Positions 1 to 8,290 of a DNA stretch of 39,834 nt are shown here, in pieces. Under the pieces are notes generated by a model. That model saw nothing but the letters and a program-made list of their open reading frames with translations, was not told the DNA's origin and made no database searches. Made by a program: the position numbers and the translations under genes. The stretch comes from an uncultured Clostridia bacterium. GTDB taxonomy: Bacteria > Bacillota > Clostridia > TANB77 > CAG-508. Every line of letters starts with the position of its first letter. Positions within the stretch are counted from its first letter, which is position 1. Where the stretch lies: contig CALXZB010000012.1 in the NCBI GenBank assembly GCA_944393125.1, positions 1-39,834 on the forward strand, given 5' to 3'.

Positions 1-4
1 CAAC

Positions 5-40
5 AAAAAAATCAACCAGATTTATTTTCTGATTGATTTT
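5..40 (-). terminator. Rho-independent terminator after tRNA-Gly
   Basis: Positions 10-20 and 28-38 form an 11-bp stem with one G-T wobble and a 7-nt loop. Read on the minus strand it is followed by a run of six T. It lies directly downstream of the minus-strand tRNA-Gly gene, so it most likely ends that transcript. Confidence 0.75.
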
Positions 41-79
41 GTATCAATTCTGTTCTATTAGTTCGAACAGAAACGTCGT

Positions 80-153
80 TGGAGCGGGTAGCGAGAATCG
101 AACTCGCGCAACCAGGTCGGAAGCATGGTATTCTACCACTAAACTATACCCGC
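80..153 (-). tRNA. tRNA-Gly (anticodon UCC)
   Basis: The minus strand folds into a complete 74-nt cloverleaf including an encoded CCA end. The 7-bp acceptor stem starts GCGGGTA, the D arm contains AGTGGTA, and the T loop is TTCGATT closed by GCGAG/CTCGC. The seven-base anticodon loop CTTCCGA places anticodon TCC at 119-121, which reads GGA and wobble GGN glycine codons. The anticodon stem has one T-C mismatch at its fourth pair; the other stems are paired. It is transcribed alone, with a promoter at 162-190 and a terminator at the window edge. Confidence 0.95.
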
Positions 154-161
154 ATACAAAC

Positions 162-190
162 ATTATACAATAATTAAGAAGAAAAATCTA
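162..190 (-). promoter_or_regulatory. Probable promoter of tRNA-Gly
   Basis: On the minus strand TATAAT (162-167) lies 17 nt from TAGATT (185-190), about 8 nt upstream of the tRNA 5' end. The -10 box is perfect and the -35 box is weak. Confidence 0.5.
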
Positions 191-279
191 TAGAAATGGG
201 AAAAAACTCAGCTAAAATAATGAAATATAATTATAAAATTATTAATAATTAAATATACTAATATTATAGGAGAACAACA

Positions 280-1053
280 ATGAAAACAATATTCATACAC
301 AAAAAACACATATTAATAATTTTAATATTAATAATACTAATTGTAATTGCATTACTAATACAATCAGGAAAAGATGTAGTGGAAGTATTCCAAAATAATT
401 ATAATTCATTAGACTTAATGAACAAAATAAGTAGTAAAGAGAATAGTGAAGAAAAAATAGCATATTTAACTTTTGATGATGGACCAACAACAATAGCAAC
501 ACCAACTGTTTTAGACATTTTAAAAGAAGAAAATGTAAAAGCTAGTTTTTTTGTTATTGGAAAAAATGTAGATAAAAATCCTCAAATAGTAAAAAGAGCA
601 TATGAAGAAGGACATTACATAGCAAATCATGGATATGATCATAATAATTCAACTTTATATAAAAGCAATGAAAGTTTTAAAGATGAATTAGAAAAAACAG
701 ATCAAGCTATTGGAAATGCTATAGGTATTAATAATTATAATTCACATATTTTTAGATTTCCAAATGGTTTTATGGCACCTGCAAATAAAAAAAGAAAAGA
801 AGAAGTTCTAGAGGTATTGAGAGAAATGAATTATAAATACATAGACTGGAACTGCTTAAATAATGATTCTATGAAGAAATATTCAAAAAGTGAATTATTA
901 AATAATTTGAAAAAAACTTCGCAAAATAAGAACAAATTAGTAATTTTAATGCATGATACTAAAGATGTAAGTGATTCTTCTTCTGCACTAAAAGAATCAA
1001 TTGAATATTTAAAGGCAGAAGGTTATAATTTTAAAAATTTTTATGATTTATAA
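280..1053 (+). CDS. Membrane-anchored polysaccharide (peptidoglycan) deacetylase, NodB family
   Basis: A 257-residue carbohydrate esterase family 4 protein. Residues about 8-28 form one hydrophobic N-terminal anchor, so the catalytic domain is probably outside the cell. NodB motifs are in order: TFDDGPT near residue 70 (catalytic base and metal Asp), HGYDH near 118 (metal His pair), RFPNG near 159, DWN near 190, and LMHDT near 224 (catalytic His). Family members remove acetyl groups from GlcNAc or MurNAc of cell-wall glycans, often giving lysozyme resistance; the substrate here is inferred. The start has AGGAG 6 nt upstream. It is a single-gene unit ending in a shared bidirectional terminator. 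It differs from the pdaA gene at 13227, which has the PdaA-type DEG motif. Confidence 0.88.
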   Translation: MKTIFIHKKHILIILILIILIVIALLIQSGKDVVEVFQNNYNSLDLMNKISSKENSEEKIAYLTFDDGPTTIATPTVLDILKEENVKASFFVIGKNVDKNPQIVKRAYEEGHYIANHGYDHNNSTLYKSNESFKDELEKTDQAIGNAIGINNYNSHIFRFPNGFMAPANKKRKEEVLEVLREMNYKYIDWNCLNNDSMKKYSKSELLNNLKKTSQNKNKLVILMHDTKDVSDSSSALKESIEYLKAEGYNFKNFYDL

Positions 1054-1055
1054 TG

Positions 1056-1097
1056 AAAAAGTACAGGCTTATATATTATAAGCATCTGTACTTTTTT
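1056..1097. terminator. Bidirectional terminator between convergent genes
   Basis: The stem aaaagtacag-gctt pairs with aagc-(at)-ctgtactttt. It has A-rich and T-rich flanks, so it can end both the deacetylase (plus) and the pseudouridine synthase (minus). The stop codon of the minus gene, at 1069-1071, lies inside the hairpin. Confidence 0.85.
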
Positions 1098-1950
1098 CTG
1101 GTAAAGAAAATTCTTTTCCATTTAAATAATTCAAATTTTTACTATCAGTTTTAAAATTAAACTTTAATTTATATGCTTTTAGTTGCTGATATTTAAAACC
1201 AAAATTTTTGTTAACAGAGTTGATTCCATATTTTCCATCACCTATAATAGGAAAACCTGTATGAGCTAAGTGTGCTCTAATTTGATGAGTTTTACCTGTT
1301 TCGATTTCTACTTCTAATAAAGATGAGTTATTATTAAATTCCTTTAAAACAGAATAAGAAGTTATAATTTTTTGATATCCAGTTTTGAAATCGTCAGAAA
1401 TATAAACCAAAGATTTTTTATTATCTTTAAACAAATAAGCTTCCAATTTTGCTTTTTTTATTTTAGGAATTCCGTAAACTAGTGCTAAATATTTTTTGCA
1501 TATTTCATGATTTTTAAACTTATCAAGTAAAATTTTTAAAGTATCTTCATTTTTGGCAAACAAAATTAATCCCATTGTATTTCTATCAAGCCTATGGCAA
1601 GGCATTGGCAAAAAATTAGATGAGGTATATTTTTCATGAACAAGAGTTGTTAAACTGTTCTCACCAGTAACTTCGATATTTGCAGGTTTATTAATAATTA
1701 AAATATTATCATCTTCAAAAATAATATTCAAATTAATATTAGGTGAAAAAAAATTATCTGCAATGTAAATACTAATTTCATCCCCAGTAAAGATATTACA
1801 ATCTTTATTGACTCTAACATTATTAACTTTTATATCCTTTTGTCTTAATGCTTTATATAGCATATTTGGAGACAAAGAAGGAAAACTATCTAAAATAAAT
1901 TTTGTAAGTTTTTTACTATTATATTTTTCTGGTACAATTAATTTTTTCAT
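1069..1950 (-). CDS. RluA-family pseudouridine synthase with N-terminal S4 domain
   Basis: This protein isomerises specific uridines in rRNA or tRNA. From the chosen start it has 293 residues. An S4-like RNA-binding segment covers about residues 1-65. The catalytic domain follows with HRLDRNTMG (family motif HRLDxxTSG, catalytic Asp) and the C-terminal GKTHQIRAHLAHTGFPIIGD block. An upstream in-frame ATG at 1989 would add 13 residues, but the ATG at 1948-1950 is preceded by AAAGGAT at good spacing, and the upstream ATG nearly touches the -10 box of the promoter at 1980-2008. The target uridine cannot be told from sequence. A second family member without S4 lies at 9157. Confidence 0.88.
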   Translation of the reverse strand: MKKLIVPEKYNSKKLTKFILDSFPSLSPNMLYKALRQKDIKVNNVRVNKDCNIFTGDEISIYIADNFFSPNINLNIIFEDDNILIINKPANIEVTGENSLTTLVHEKYTSSNFLPMPCHRLDRNTMGLILFAKNEDTLKILLDKFKNHEICKKYLALVYGIPKIKKAKLEAYLFKDNKKSLVYISDDFKTGYQKIITSYSVLKEFNNNSSLLEVEIETGKTHQIRAHLAHTGFPIIGDGKYGINSVNKNFGFKYQQLKAYKLKFNFKTDSKNLNYLNGKEFSLPEKSTDAYNI

Positions 1951-1979
1951 AACACTAATCCTTTTTATAAATATAATAA

Positions 1980-2008
1980 AATATATCATATTTTATTGAT
2001 TTTATCAA
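1980..2008 (-). promoter_or_regulatory. Sigma-A promoter of the RluA-family gene
   Basis: The minus strand reads TTGATA (2003-2008), 17 nt, then TATATT (1980-1985), with a TG one base before the -10 box. The start codon lies about 30 nt further on. Confidence 0.75.
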
Positions 2009-2153
2009 CACATACTATTTATAATAAATGCGAAAAAAGTCGAAAAAATGAATAAAAATGAGAAAAAATGAGTATTCTATAAATACATAAAAGTAAAATC
2101 AAACAATAAAAGCCCTTAAAAGAGCTAAAAAAGAGAAATCAAGAATGAATAAT

Positions 2154-2182
2154 TTGCAAAAATATGAAAAATATGCTATAAT
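2154..2182 (+). promoter_or_regulatory. Sigma-A promoter of the M23 peptidase gene
   Basis: TTGCAA (2154-2159), a 17-nt spacer, and TATAAT (2177-2182) with an extended -10 TGC just before it. Transcription should start near 2189, downstream of the ATG at 2145. This affects start selection for the next gene. Confidence 0.8.
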
Positions 2183-2213
2183 TATTCTTGTCGCGAAAAA
2201 AAGGAGAGTGTAT

Positions 2214-3188
2214 ATTATTTTAAAAAGAAAAATAAAATACTATACGAAAGAAACATGTAAACTATTTAGCATAATGGCAGTTGCATCAGGAATAATAATA
2301 GCGATTATTTTATTAAAATATAAACCAATTTATAAAGTAACCCTATCAGGGCAAGAGATAGGGTATGTAGAAAACGAAACAAAATTAGAAAATAGAATTC
2401 AAACTGAAATAATAGAAATGGAAGGAAAAAACATAGATTTTGTTTCATTAGACGATATGCCAAATTATGAACTAAAATTAGTAGACAGAAGCCAAGAAAC
2501 AAATGAAGAAGAAATAATGATAGCATTAAAAGATAATGCAAAAATAATGTATAAATATTATGCTGTTATATTAAATAATGAAACAGTAGGTTTAGTAGAT
2601 AATATGGAAGAAGCTGAACAAGCTGTAAACCAGATAAAAGAAGAAAATAAGTCTGTAAACTTAGATTTAATGATAACACAAAATTATACAGAAGACATAA
2701 GCTCTATAAATTTAGAATCAGTTCAAGAAACTCAAACAAAAGTTGAGGAAAAAGTAGAAGCATTAATAGAACAAGATGAAAAAACAAAAAAACCAATACT
2801 AAACGGAATATTATTAGCAGTAACACCAGTAGAAGGAAGAGTAACATCCAGATTTGGTTCTGTAAGTAGTATAAGATCTAGTGCACATACAGGAACAGAT
2901 ATTGCATGTGCAAAAGGAACACCAATTAAAGTTGTAGCATCAGGAACAGTTACTTTTGCAGAAAGAAATGGTTCATACGGAAATTTAATAAAAGTTGATC
3001 ACGGAAATGGTGTTGAAACTTGGTATGCACATTGTACTGATTTATATGGTAAAGTAGGAGAGAATGTTAATGCAGGAGATGTTATAGCAACTGTTGGATC
3101 AACTGGAAATTCAACAGGAAATCATTTACACATAGAAATAAGAGTAAATGGAGTTGCAATAAATCCTCAAAAATATTTATATAAATAA
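2214..3188 (+). CDS. Membrane-anchored M23-family metallopeptidase
   Basis: A cell-wall endopeptidase of the LytM/M23 family. One membrane segment (MAVASG to IIAIILLKY) is followed by an extracellular region of about 150 residues containing a YKVTLSGQEIGYV segment and glutamate-rich stretches. The C-terminal M23 domain contains AHTGTDIA (metal His and Asp), WYAH and HLHIE (HxH), so all zinc and catalytic residues appear present. Start choice is difficult. The only upstream ATG (2145) lies before and within a consensus promoter and has a poor SD. AAGGAG at 2201-2206 is well placed only for ATT at 2214 or 2217; GTG at 2208 is too close. I place the start at ATT 2214 provisionally. In sporulating relatives similar proteins (SpoIIQ-like) act in engulfment, but a vegetative role is equally possible. 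Confidence 0.85.
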   Translation: MILKRKIKYYTKETCKLFSIMAVASGIIIAIILLKYKPIYKVTLSGQEIGYVENETKLENRIQTEIIEMEGKNIDFVSLDDMPNYELKLVDRSQETNEEEIMIALKDNAKIMYKYYAVILNNETVGLVDNMEEAEQAVNQIKEENKSVNLDLMITQNYTEDISSINLESVQETQTKVEEKVEALIEQDEKTKKPILNGILLAVTPVEGRVTSRFGSVSSIRSSAHTGTDIACAKGTPIKVVASGTVTFAERNGSYGNLIKVDHGNGVETWYAHCTDLYGKVGENVNAGDVIATVGSTGNSTGNHLHIEIRVNGVAINPQKYLYK

Positions 3189-3244
3189 AAAGTGATATAA
3201 CTGATACGAAATTTAACTTGTTCATTTCAGTTATACCGCTTTTA
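3187..3244. terminator. Bidirectional terminator between the M23 gene and glmS
   Basis: A 17-bp stem with two wobble pairs joins aaaagtgatataactga (3187-3203) to tcagttataccgctttt. It is flanked by A and T runs. The convergent gene ends sit on both sides. Confidence 0.85.
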
Positions 3245-3246
3245 TT

Positions 3247-5088
3247 TTATTCAACTGTTACAGACTTGGCTAGATTTCTTGGTTTATCTACATCTAATCC
3301 TTTTTCTTTTGAAATATAGTAAGCAAGTAGTTGTAAAGGAATAATAGAAAGAATAGGTGATAATAGTGTATATGTATCAGGAATTAATATGACTTTATCT
3401 ATATTATTAGTTGGTAAATTTTTATTTGTAATAACTAGAGTATGAGCACCACGAGTGATAACTTCTTGTATATTACTAATAGTTTTTTCAACTAATTGTT
3501 CATCAGTAATAACACTTACAACTGTAATTCCATTTTCTATTAATGCAATAGGTCCGTGTTTTAATTCTCCAGCAGCATATGCTTCAGAGTGAATATAAGA
3601 AATTTCTTTTAATTTCAAAGAACCTTCAAGAGCAGTATTATAGTCAATTCCTCTACCTAAGAAAAATACATCCTTTTCTTGATAAATTTGTTTTGCAAAG
3701 TTCTTAATATCATCAGAACATTTTAATGTTGCTTCAATTTTTGAAGGAAGAGCTAAAATTTCATTTTTAATATTATTAAGTTCTTTAAAAGAATAAGATT
3801 CTAATATTTCAGCAAAATATATGGCTAAAAGCTCAAGTAAGACAACTTGTGAAGTATATGCTTTTGTAGATGCAACTGCGATTTCAGGACCAGCATGAGT
3901 ATATAGAGAATAATCAGCTTCTCTTGTAATAGAACTACCAACAACATTTGAAATTGCTAAAGTAGTTGCATTTTTAGATTTTGATAATTTTAATGCTGCA
4001 ATAGTATCTGCAGTTTCACCTGATTGAGATATAAAAATGCACAATGTGTTTTTATCGACAATAGGATCTCTATATCTGAATTCAGAAGCGATATCAACTG
4101 TGACAGGAATTTTGCAAAGTTTTTCAATTGCATTTTTCCCAGAAAGTCCAGCATGCATAGCAGTACCACATGCAACAATATATATTTTGTTTATATTCAA
4201 TAAAAATTCTTTATTAAAATTTAATTCATCAAAACAACAATTTTCATTTTCAGTTAAACGAGAACCAACTGTTTCTCTAACAGAAATAGGTTGCTCAAAA
4301 ATTTCTTTTAGCATAAAATCTTCATAACCATTTTTATCGGCAGAACCAGCATTCCAATCTATATTTTTTACTTTTTTATCAATTTTTGATAGATTTAAAT
4401 CAAAAAATTCAATGTTATTTCTTTCAATTAAAGCAATTTCAAAATCATCCAAAAAATAAAATTCATTAGTAAAAGATAGTATTGCCGGAATATCTGATGA
4501 AATATAATTTTCTTCCGTTCCTTTTCCAATTACTAAAGGGCTATCTTTTTTTGCTACAATAATATTATCAGGTAAATATGTTGAAATTATTTGTATTGCG
4601 TAACTACCTTTTAGAGATTTGCAAGCAGATTGAACAGCACGTAAAACTCTTTGTGAATCATTTTTTGAGTCTTTTGAATAATAATAATGTATAAGATTTG
4701 GAATAACTTCTGTATCTGTTTGTGAATAAAAAGTATAGCCATTATCAATTAAAAAATCTTTTAACTCATTATAATTCTCAATAATTCCATTGTGTACAAC
4801 TGCAAAATGATTACTATTATCCAAATGCGGATGTGAGTTTTCTTTAGAAGGTTTTCCGTGAGTTGCCCATCTAGTATGTGCAATACCAATAGTTCCAACT
4901 AAATCATCTATACCATCTAATTTATATAAATTTTTTACTCTACCCTTATCTTTCATAATAGATAATCCACCAGGTTCTATAGTTGAAAGTCCAGCAGAAT
5001 CATAACCTCTATATTCTAATCGTAAAAGACCATTAATAAGAATAGGAGTAGCTTTTTTTAATCCTATATATCCAATAATTCCACACAT
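3247..5088 (-). CDS. glmS: Glutamine-fructose-6-phosphate aminotransferase (isomerizing)
   Basis: GlmS makes glucosamine-6-phosphate from fructose-6-phosphate and glutamine, the first committed step toward UDP-GlcNAc for peptidoglycan. The protein has 613 residues from the chosen start. It begins MCGIIGYIG, leaving Cys as the N-terminal nucleophile of the glutaminase domain. Two SIS sugar-phosphate isomerase domains follow (SQSGETADT and ELKHGPIAL segments), and it ends in the family-typical PRNLAKSVTVE. A longer reading with nine extra residues from 5115 is rejected, because the nucleophile Cys must be residue 2 and a strong AAAGGAGGT lies just before this ATG. No glmS ribozyme fits in the short gap to the divergent uvrC. 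Confidence 0.97.
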   Translation of the reverse strand: MCGIIGYIGLKKATPILINGLLRLEYRGYDSAGLSTIEPGGLSIMKDKGRVKNLYKLDGIDDLVGTIGIAHTRWATHGKPSKENSHPHLDNSNHFAVVHNGIIENYNELKDFLIDNGYTFYSQTDTEVIPNLIHYYYSKDSKNDSQRVLRAVQSACKSLKGSYAIQIISTYLPDNIIVAKKDSPLVIGKGTEENYISSDIPAILSFTNEFYFLDDFEIALIERNNIEFFDLNLSKIDKKVKNIDWNAGSADKNGYEDFMLKEIFEQPISVRETVGSRLTENENCCFDELNFNKEFLLNINKIYIVACGTAMHAGLSGKNAIEKLCKIPVTVDIASEFRYRDPIVDKNTLCIFISQSGETADTIAALKLSKSKNATTLAISNVVGSSITREADYSLYTHAGPEIAVASTKAYTSQVVLLELLAIYFAEILESYSFKELNNIKNEILALPSKIEATLKCSDDIKNFAKQIYQEKDVFFLGRGIDYNTALEGSLKLKEISYIHSEAYAAGELKHGPIALIENGITVVSVITDEQLVEKTISNIQEVITRGAHTLVITNKNLPTNNIDKVILIPDTYTLLSPILSIIPLQLLAYYISKEKGLDVDKPRNLAKSVTVE

Positions 5089-5168
5089 AAGTAAAACCTC
5101 CTTTAAATTTACCATATTATATTATAATAAAATTAAAAATGTATCAAGAGATTTTAAAAAAGTTGATA

Positions 5169-5197
5169 TTGCAAATTACATAAAATTATTGTATTAT
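5169..5197 (+). promoter_or_regulatory. Sigma-A promoter of uvrC
   Basis: TTGCAA (5169-5174), a 17-nt spacer, and TATTAT (5192-5197). The uvrC start codon is 40 nt downstream. Confidence 0.75.
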
Positions 5198-5236
5198 TAT
5201 ATGATAGAAATAAAATAAAGAGGAAGGAGGAAGAAA

Positions 5237-7030
5237 ATGTTTAATATAGAGGAACAATTAAAAATATTGCCAGATAAACCTGGTGTATATATAATGCGAG
5301 ATGCAGAAAACAACATAATATATGTAGGAAAAGCAGTTAATTTAAAAAATAGAGTAAGATCATATTTTAGAAAAACAGATAAAACAGAAAGAATAAAAAA
5401 AATGGTATCATTAATAGACCATTTTGAATACATAGTAGTAGATAATGAAGCAGAAGCATTGATATTAGAGTGTAATTTAATAAAGAAAAATAGACCTAGA
5501 TTTAATGTACTCTTAAAAGATGATAAAACATATCCATATATTAAAATTGATATAAAATCAGATTATCCTAATGTTGTAATTACTAGAAAGATTATAAATG
5601 ATGGTTCAAAATATTTTGGACCATATGCAAATCCAGGTGCAGCAAAAGAAATGTTAGACTTCATAAAACAAAAATATAAAATTAGACAATGTAAAAATTT
5701 TAAGTCTGAAACAAGAGCATGTCTTAACTATCACATAAATAGATGTTTAGGACCATGTATGGGTTATATTTCAAAAGAAGATTATAGAAAGCAAATAGAT
5801 GAAATTATAGACATATTAGAAGGAAAAGTGGAAAAAGTATTAAAAAATTTACAAAATGAAATGTTAAAAGAAGCTAATAATATGAATTTTGAAAAAGCAG
5901 CATATATTAGAGATAGGATGCTTGCTATTGAAAGAGTAAATGAAAAACAAAAAGTTTCAAATATTACAGAAAATAATATAGATGTAATAGGAATAGCAAA
6001 ATCTGAAATTGAAGTATGTATAGAAATATTTTTTGTGCGTGGAAGCAAAATGGTAGGAAGAGAACATTATTTTTTCTCAGATTTAAAGGAGATGGAAGAT
6101 AAAGAAATTATATCAGGGTTTATTAAACAATATTATATGGATGCACAATATTTACCTAATAAAATAATGATTAGAGAAGAAATTGATGATAAAAATGCTA
6201 TAGAAGAATGGCTAAGTAAAGAGGCTGGAAGAAAAGTAGAAATAAAGGCACCTAAAAAAGGAGAAAAATTAAGGTTTGTAGAAATGGCAGATAATAATGC
6301 TAAAATTACATTAGAGAATAGAGAAAGAGATAAAAGTGAGATATTAGTTGAACTTAAAGAATTGCTTGGCTTAGAAAGAATACCAAGAAAAATAGAAACT
6401 TTTGATATTTCAAATATATCAGGAGAATATATAGTTGCTGGAATGAGTGTAATGATAGATGGAGTTATAAAAAGAAATATGTCAAGACGTTTTAAGATAA
6501 AAACAGTATATGGGCAAGATGATCCAAGATGTATGGAAGAAGTCATAACACGTAGGTTAAAACATTCAATTGATAGTAACACAAGTGGATTTGGAAGTTT
6601 ACCTAATGTTATATTTGCAGATGGTGGAATTACTCAAATAAAAGCAATTAAAAAGGCAATTGCAAAATATGAAATAAATATTCCAGTGTTTGGAATGGTA
6701 AAAAATGATAAACATCAAACAAGAGCATTAATTGATGAAAATCGTAAAGAATTAGAAATATCTGAAAATTTAAAAAATTTAATAACAAAATTCCAAGATG
6801 AGGTACATGATGTAGCAATTTCATATCATAGAAAGTTAAGAGATGAAGATATAAGAAAATCAGAGCTGGATAATATTGTAGGAATCGGGAAAATTAAAAA
6901 ACTAAGACTATTAAAACATTTTGGAAGCATAGAAAATATAAAAAATACTAGTATTGAAGAATTAACAAAAATTGAAGGAATAAATAAAGATTTGGCTGAA
7001 ACAATACTTGATTCAATTAATAAAAAATAA
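5237..7030 (+). CDS. uvrC: Excinuclease ABC subunit C
   Basis: UvrC makes the two incisions around a lesion in nucleotide-excision repair, recruited by UvrB. At 597 residues it has the normal family length. Domains in order are: the GIY-YIG nuclease at about 10-95 (KPGVYIM, IIYVGKA, LKNRVRSYF); a UVR motif for UvrB contact at about 205-240; the RNase H-like second nuclease at about 370-530 (ETFDISNISG, FADGG); and a helix-hairpin-helix pair at the C terminus. The SD AAGGAGG is close to the ATG. It diverges from glmS and has no obvious terminator before the small gene at 7160. Confidence 0.97.
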   Translation: MFNIEEQLKILPDKPGVYIMRDAENNIIYVGKAVNLKNRVRSYFRKTDKTERIKKMVSLIDHFEYIVVDNEAEALILECNLIKKNRPRFNVLLKDDKTYPYIKIDIKSDYPNVVITRKIINDGSKYFGPYANPGAAKEMLDFIKQKYKIRQCKNFKSETRACLNYHINRCLGPCMGYISKEDYRKQIDEIIDILEGKVEKVLKNLQNEMLKEANNMNFEKAAYIRDRMLAIERVNEKQKVSNITENNIDVIGIAKSEIEVCIEIFFVRGSKMVGREHYFFSDLKEMEDKEIISGFIKQYYMDAQYLPNKIMIREEIDDKNAIEEWLSKEAGRKVEIKAPKKGEKLRFVEMADNNAKITLENRERDKSEILVELKELLGLERIPRKIETFDISNISGEYIVAGMSVMIDGVIKRNMSRRFKIKTVYGQDDPRCMEEVITRRLKHSIDSNTSGFGSLPNVIFADGGITQIKAIKKAIAKYEINIPVFGMVKNDKHQTRALIDENRKELEISENLKNLITKFQDEVHDVAISYHRKLRDEDIRKSELDNIVGIGKIKKLRLLKHFGSIENIKNTSIEELTKIEGINKDLAETILDSINKK

Positions 7031-7159
7031 ATTATAATAAATCATTATATAAAAAAATTGTAAATTATTGCGATGGAAAATAAAAATAATTTAGAATAAA
7101 ATAAAAAAATTATCATATATATTATTATGGACAAGTTGTCTTAAAAGGGGAGGGAGTAT

Positions 7160-7276
7160 ATGAAATTTTTTAGAAAGCATAAGTTGATTTCATTTGCAAT
7201 AATTTCTTTTATAATTCTTGCAGGAATTAATTTTTATATGATATTTGAATTGATAAAAATAATAGGTAAAATTTAA
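7160..7276 (+). CDS. Small membrane protein, 38 residues, unknown function
   Basis: A short ORF with a strong SD (aggggaggga, ending 4 nt before the ATG) and its own terminator immediately after the stop. The peptide begins with a basic cluster (MKFFRKHK), followed by a single hydrophobic segment of about 24 residues, and ends in a short basic tail (IIGKI). A single-pass inner-membrane peptide with a cytoplasmic N terminus is the simplest reading. I do not recognise the family. The combination of SD, compact ORF and terminator argues it is translated. Confidence 0.7.
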   Translation: MKFFRKHKLISFAIISFIILAGINFYMIFELIKIIGKI

Positions 7277-7305
7277 AAAGACAGCAGATAGTTGCTGTTT
7301 TTTTA
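7275..7305 (+). terminator. Terminator after the small membrane protein gene
   Basis: Stem acagca/tgctgt (7281-7286 and 7292-7297), extended by A-T pairs and followed by a T run through 7304. Confidence 0.85.
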
Positions 7306-7368
7306 TTATGCTTATAAAAAATAACTAATTTAACTTTTGAGCATAGATTATATAAGGAGGTAATGATT

Positions 7369-8220
7369 ATGAAAGGGCTATGCTTATCAGGAGGAGGAAT
7401 AAAAGCTGCTGCACATATAGGTGCATTAAAGGCTTTTGAAGAAGAAAATATAAAATTTGATTGTGTTTCAGGAGCATCTTCAGGGAGTATTATAGCAACT
7501 ATGTATGCATTGGGTTATAGTAGTGATGAAATGTGGAAAATGTTTAAAGAATTTGCACCTAAAATTAAATATTATCAATGGAGTAATATTTTTAAACTTA
7601 TTTTTGGATTAATTGTAAAAAGAGAAATTACTATAGATGGTTTAAATAGTGGAAAAACAATTGAAAAAATTATTGATGACATTTGTGCTAATAAAAATAT
7701 TAGAAATATAAATGAAATAAAAATGCCACTTTTAATTTCAATGGTAGAAGTAGAAACAGGAACAGTCTATATTGCATCATCAAAACAAGTAAGAACAACA
7801 CTTTCAGATAAAACCAGATATATTAATGATATGCCAATAGGAACGGCAGTAAGAGCAAGTTGCAGTTTTCCTGTTGTATTTTCTCCTTGTAAATATAAAA
7901 ATTTGGAATTAATTGATGGAGGAACACGTGAAAATTTACCATGGAGAAGTTTGAAATTGATAGGTGCAGAAGAAGTATGGGGAATAGAATTTAACACTAT
8001 TTATAAAAAAACAGAATGCTGTAATAATATAATTGAAATGGCAGTTAGAAGTATTGAACTGCAAGGAAGAGAATTAGCGGTATATGAAAATACAGGAATT
8101 GATAAATTAATAAATATTAATTTAAGAAAAGTATCACTTTTAGATTATACAAAAATGGAAGAACTTTATAAAATAGGATATATACAAGCTAAAAAACAAA
8201 TAGAGCAACAACTTATATAA
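7369..8220 (+). CDS. Patatin-like phospholipase family protein
   Basis: A predicted serine lipid acyl hydrolase of 283 residues, without a signal peptide. The patatin signature is complete. GGGIK at residues 8-12 is the oxyanion hole, GASSG at 35-39 holds nucleophile Ser37, and DGG starting at Asp183 completes the Ser-Asp dyad. Members similar to RssA/YlbK are cytoplasmic esterases, and the physiological lipid is unknown. The ATG at 7369 is preferred over the ATG at 7363 because AAGGAGG ends 8 nt before it, whereas 7363 would leave only 2 nt. It appears monocistronic, with the next gene having its own promoter. Confidence 0.9.
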   Translation: MKGLCLSGGGIKAAAHIGALKAFEEENIKFDCVSGASSGSIIATMYALGYSSDEMWKMFKEFAPKIKYYQWSNIFKLIFGLIVKREITIDGLNSGKTIEKIIDDICANKNIRNINEIKMPLLISMVEVETGTVYIASSKQVRTTLSDKTRYINDMPIGTAVRASCSFPVVFSPCKYKNLELIDGGTRENLPWRSLKLIGAEEVWGIEFNTIYKKTECCNNIIEMAVRSIELQGRELAVYENTGIDKLININLRKVSLLDYTKMEELYKIGYIQAKKQIEQQLI

Positions 8221-8229
8221 GTACAAATA

Positions 8230-8258
8230 TTGAAAATAAGCAATTTGTGTAGTATAAT
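8230..8258 (+). promoter_or_regulatory. Sigma-A promoter of the methyltransferase/pseudouridine synthase operon
   Basis: TTGAAA (8230-8235), a 17-nt spacer, and TATAAT (8253-8258), ending 32 nt before the start codon. Confidence 0.8.
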
Positions 8259-8290
8259 ATAACAAGTAAAGTATAAGAAAGGATTGAAAA

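Noticed and set aside
2030..2085. Short imperfect repeats (cgaaaaaa, gagaaaaaatgag) upstream of the M23 gene
   Set aside because: Low-complexity A-rich sequence with irregular spacing; not a CRISPR or satellite array.
5089..5236. glmS ribozyme
   Set aside because: The gap is short, AT-rich and shows no helices of the expected kind.
6133..6582. 149-residue minus-strand open frame inside uvrC
   Set aside because: Antisense shadow of a long, motif-complete gene; low-complexity Leu/Ser/Ile composition typical of reverse-read AT-rich coding sequence.
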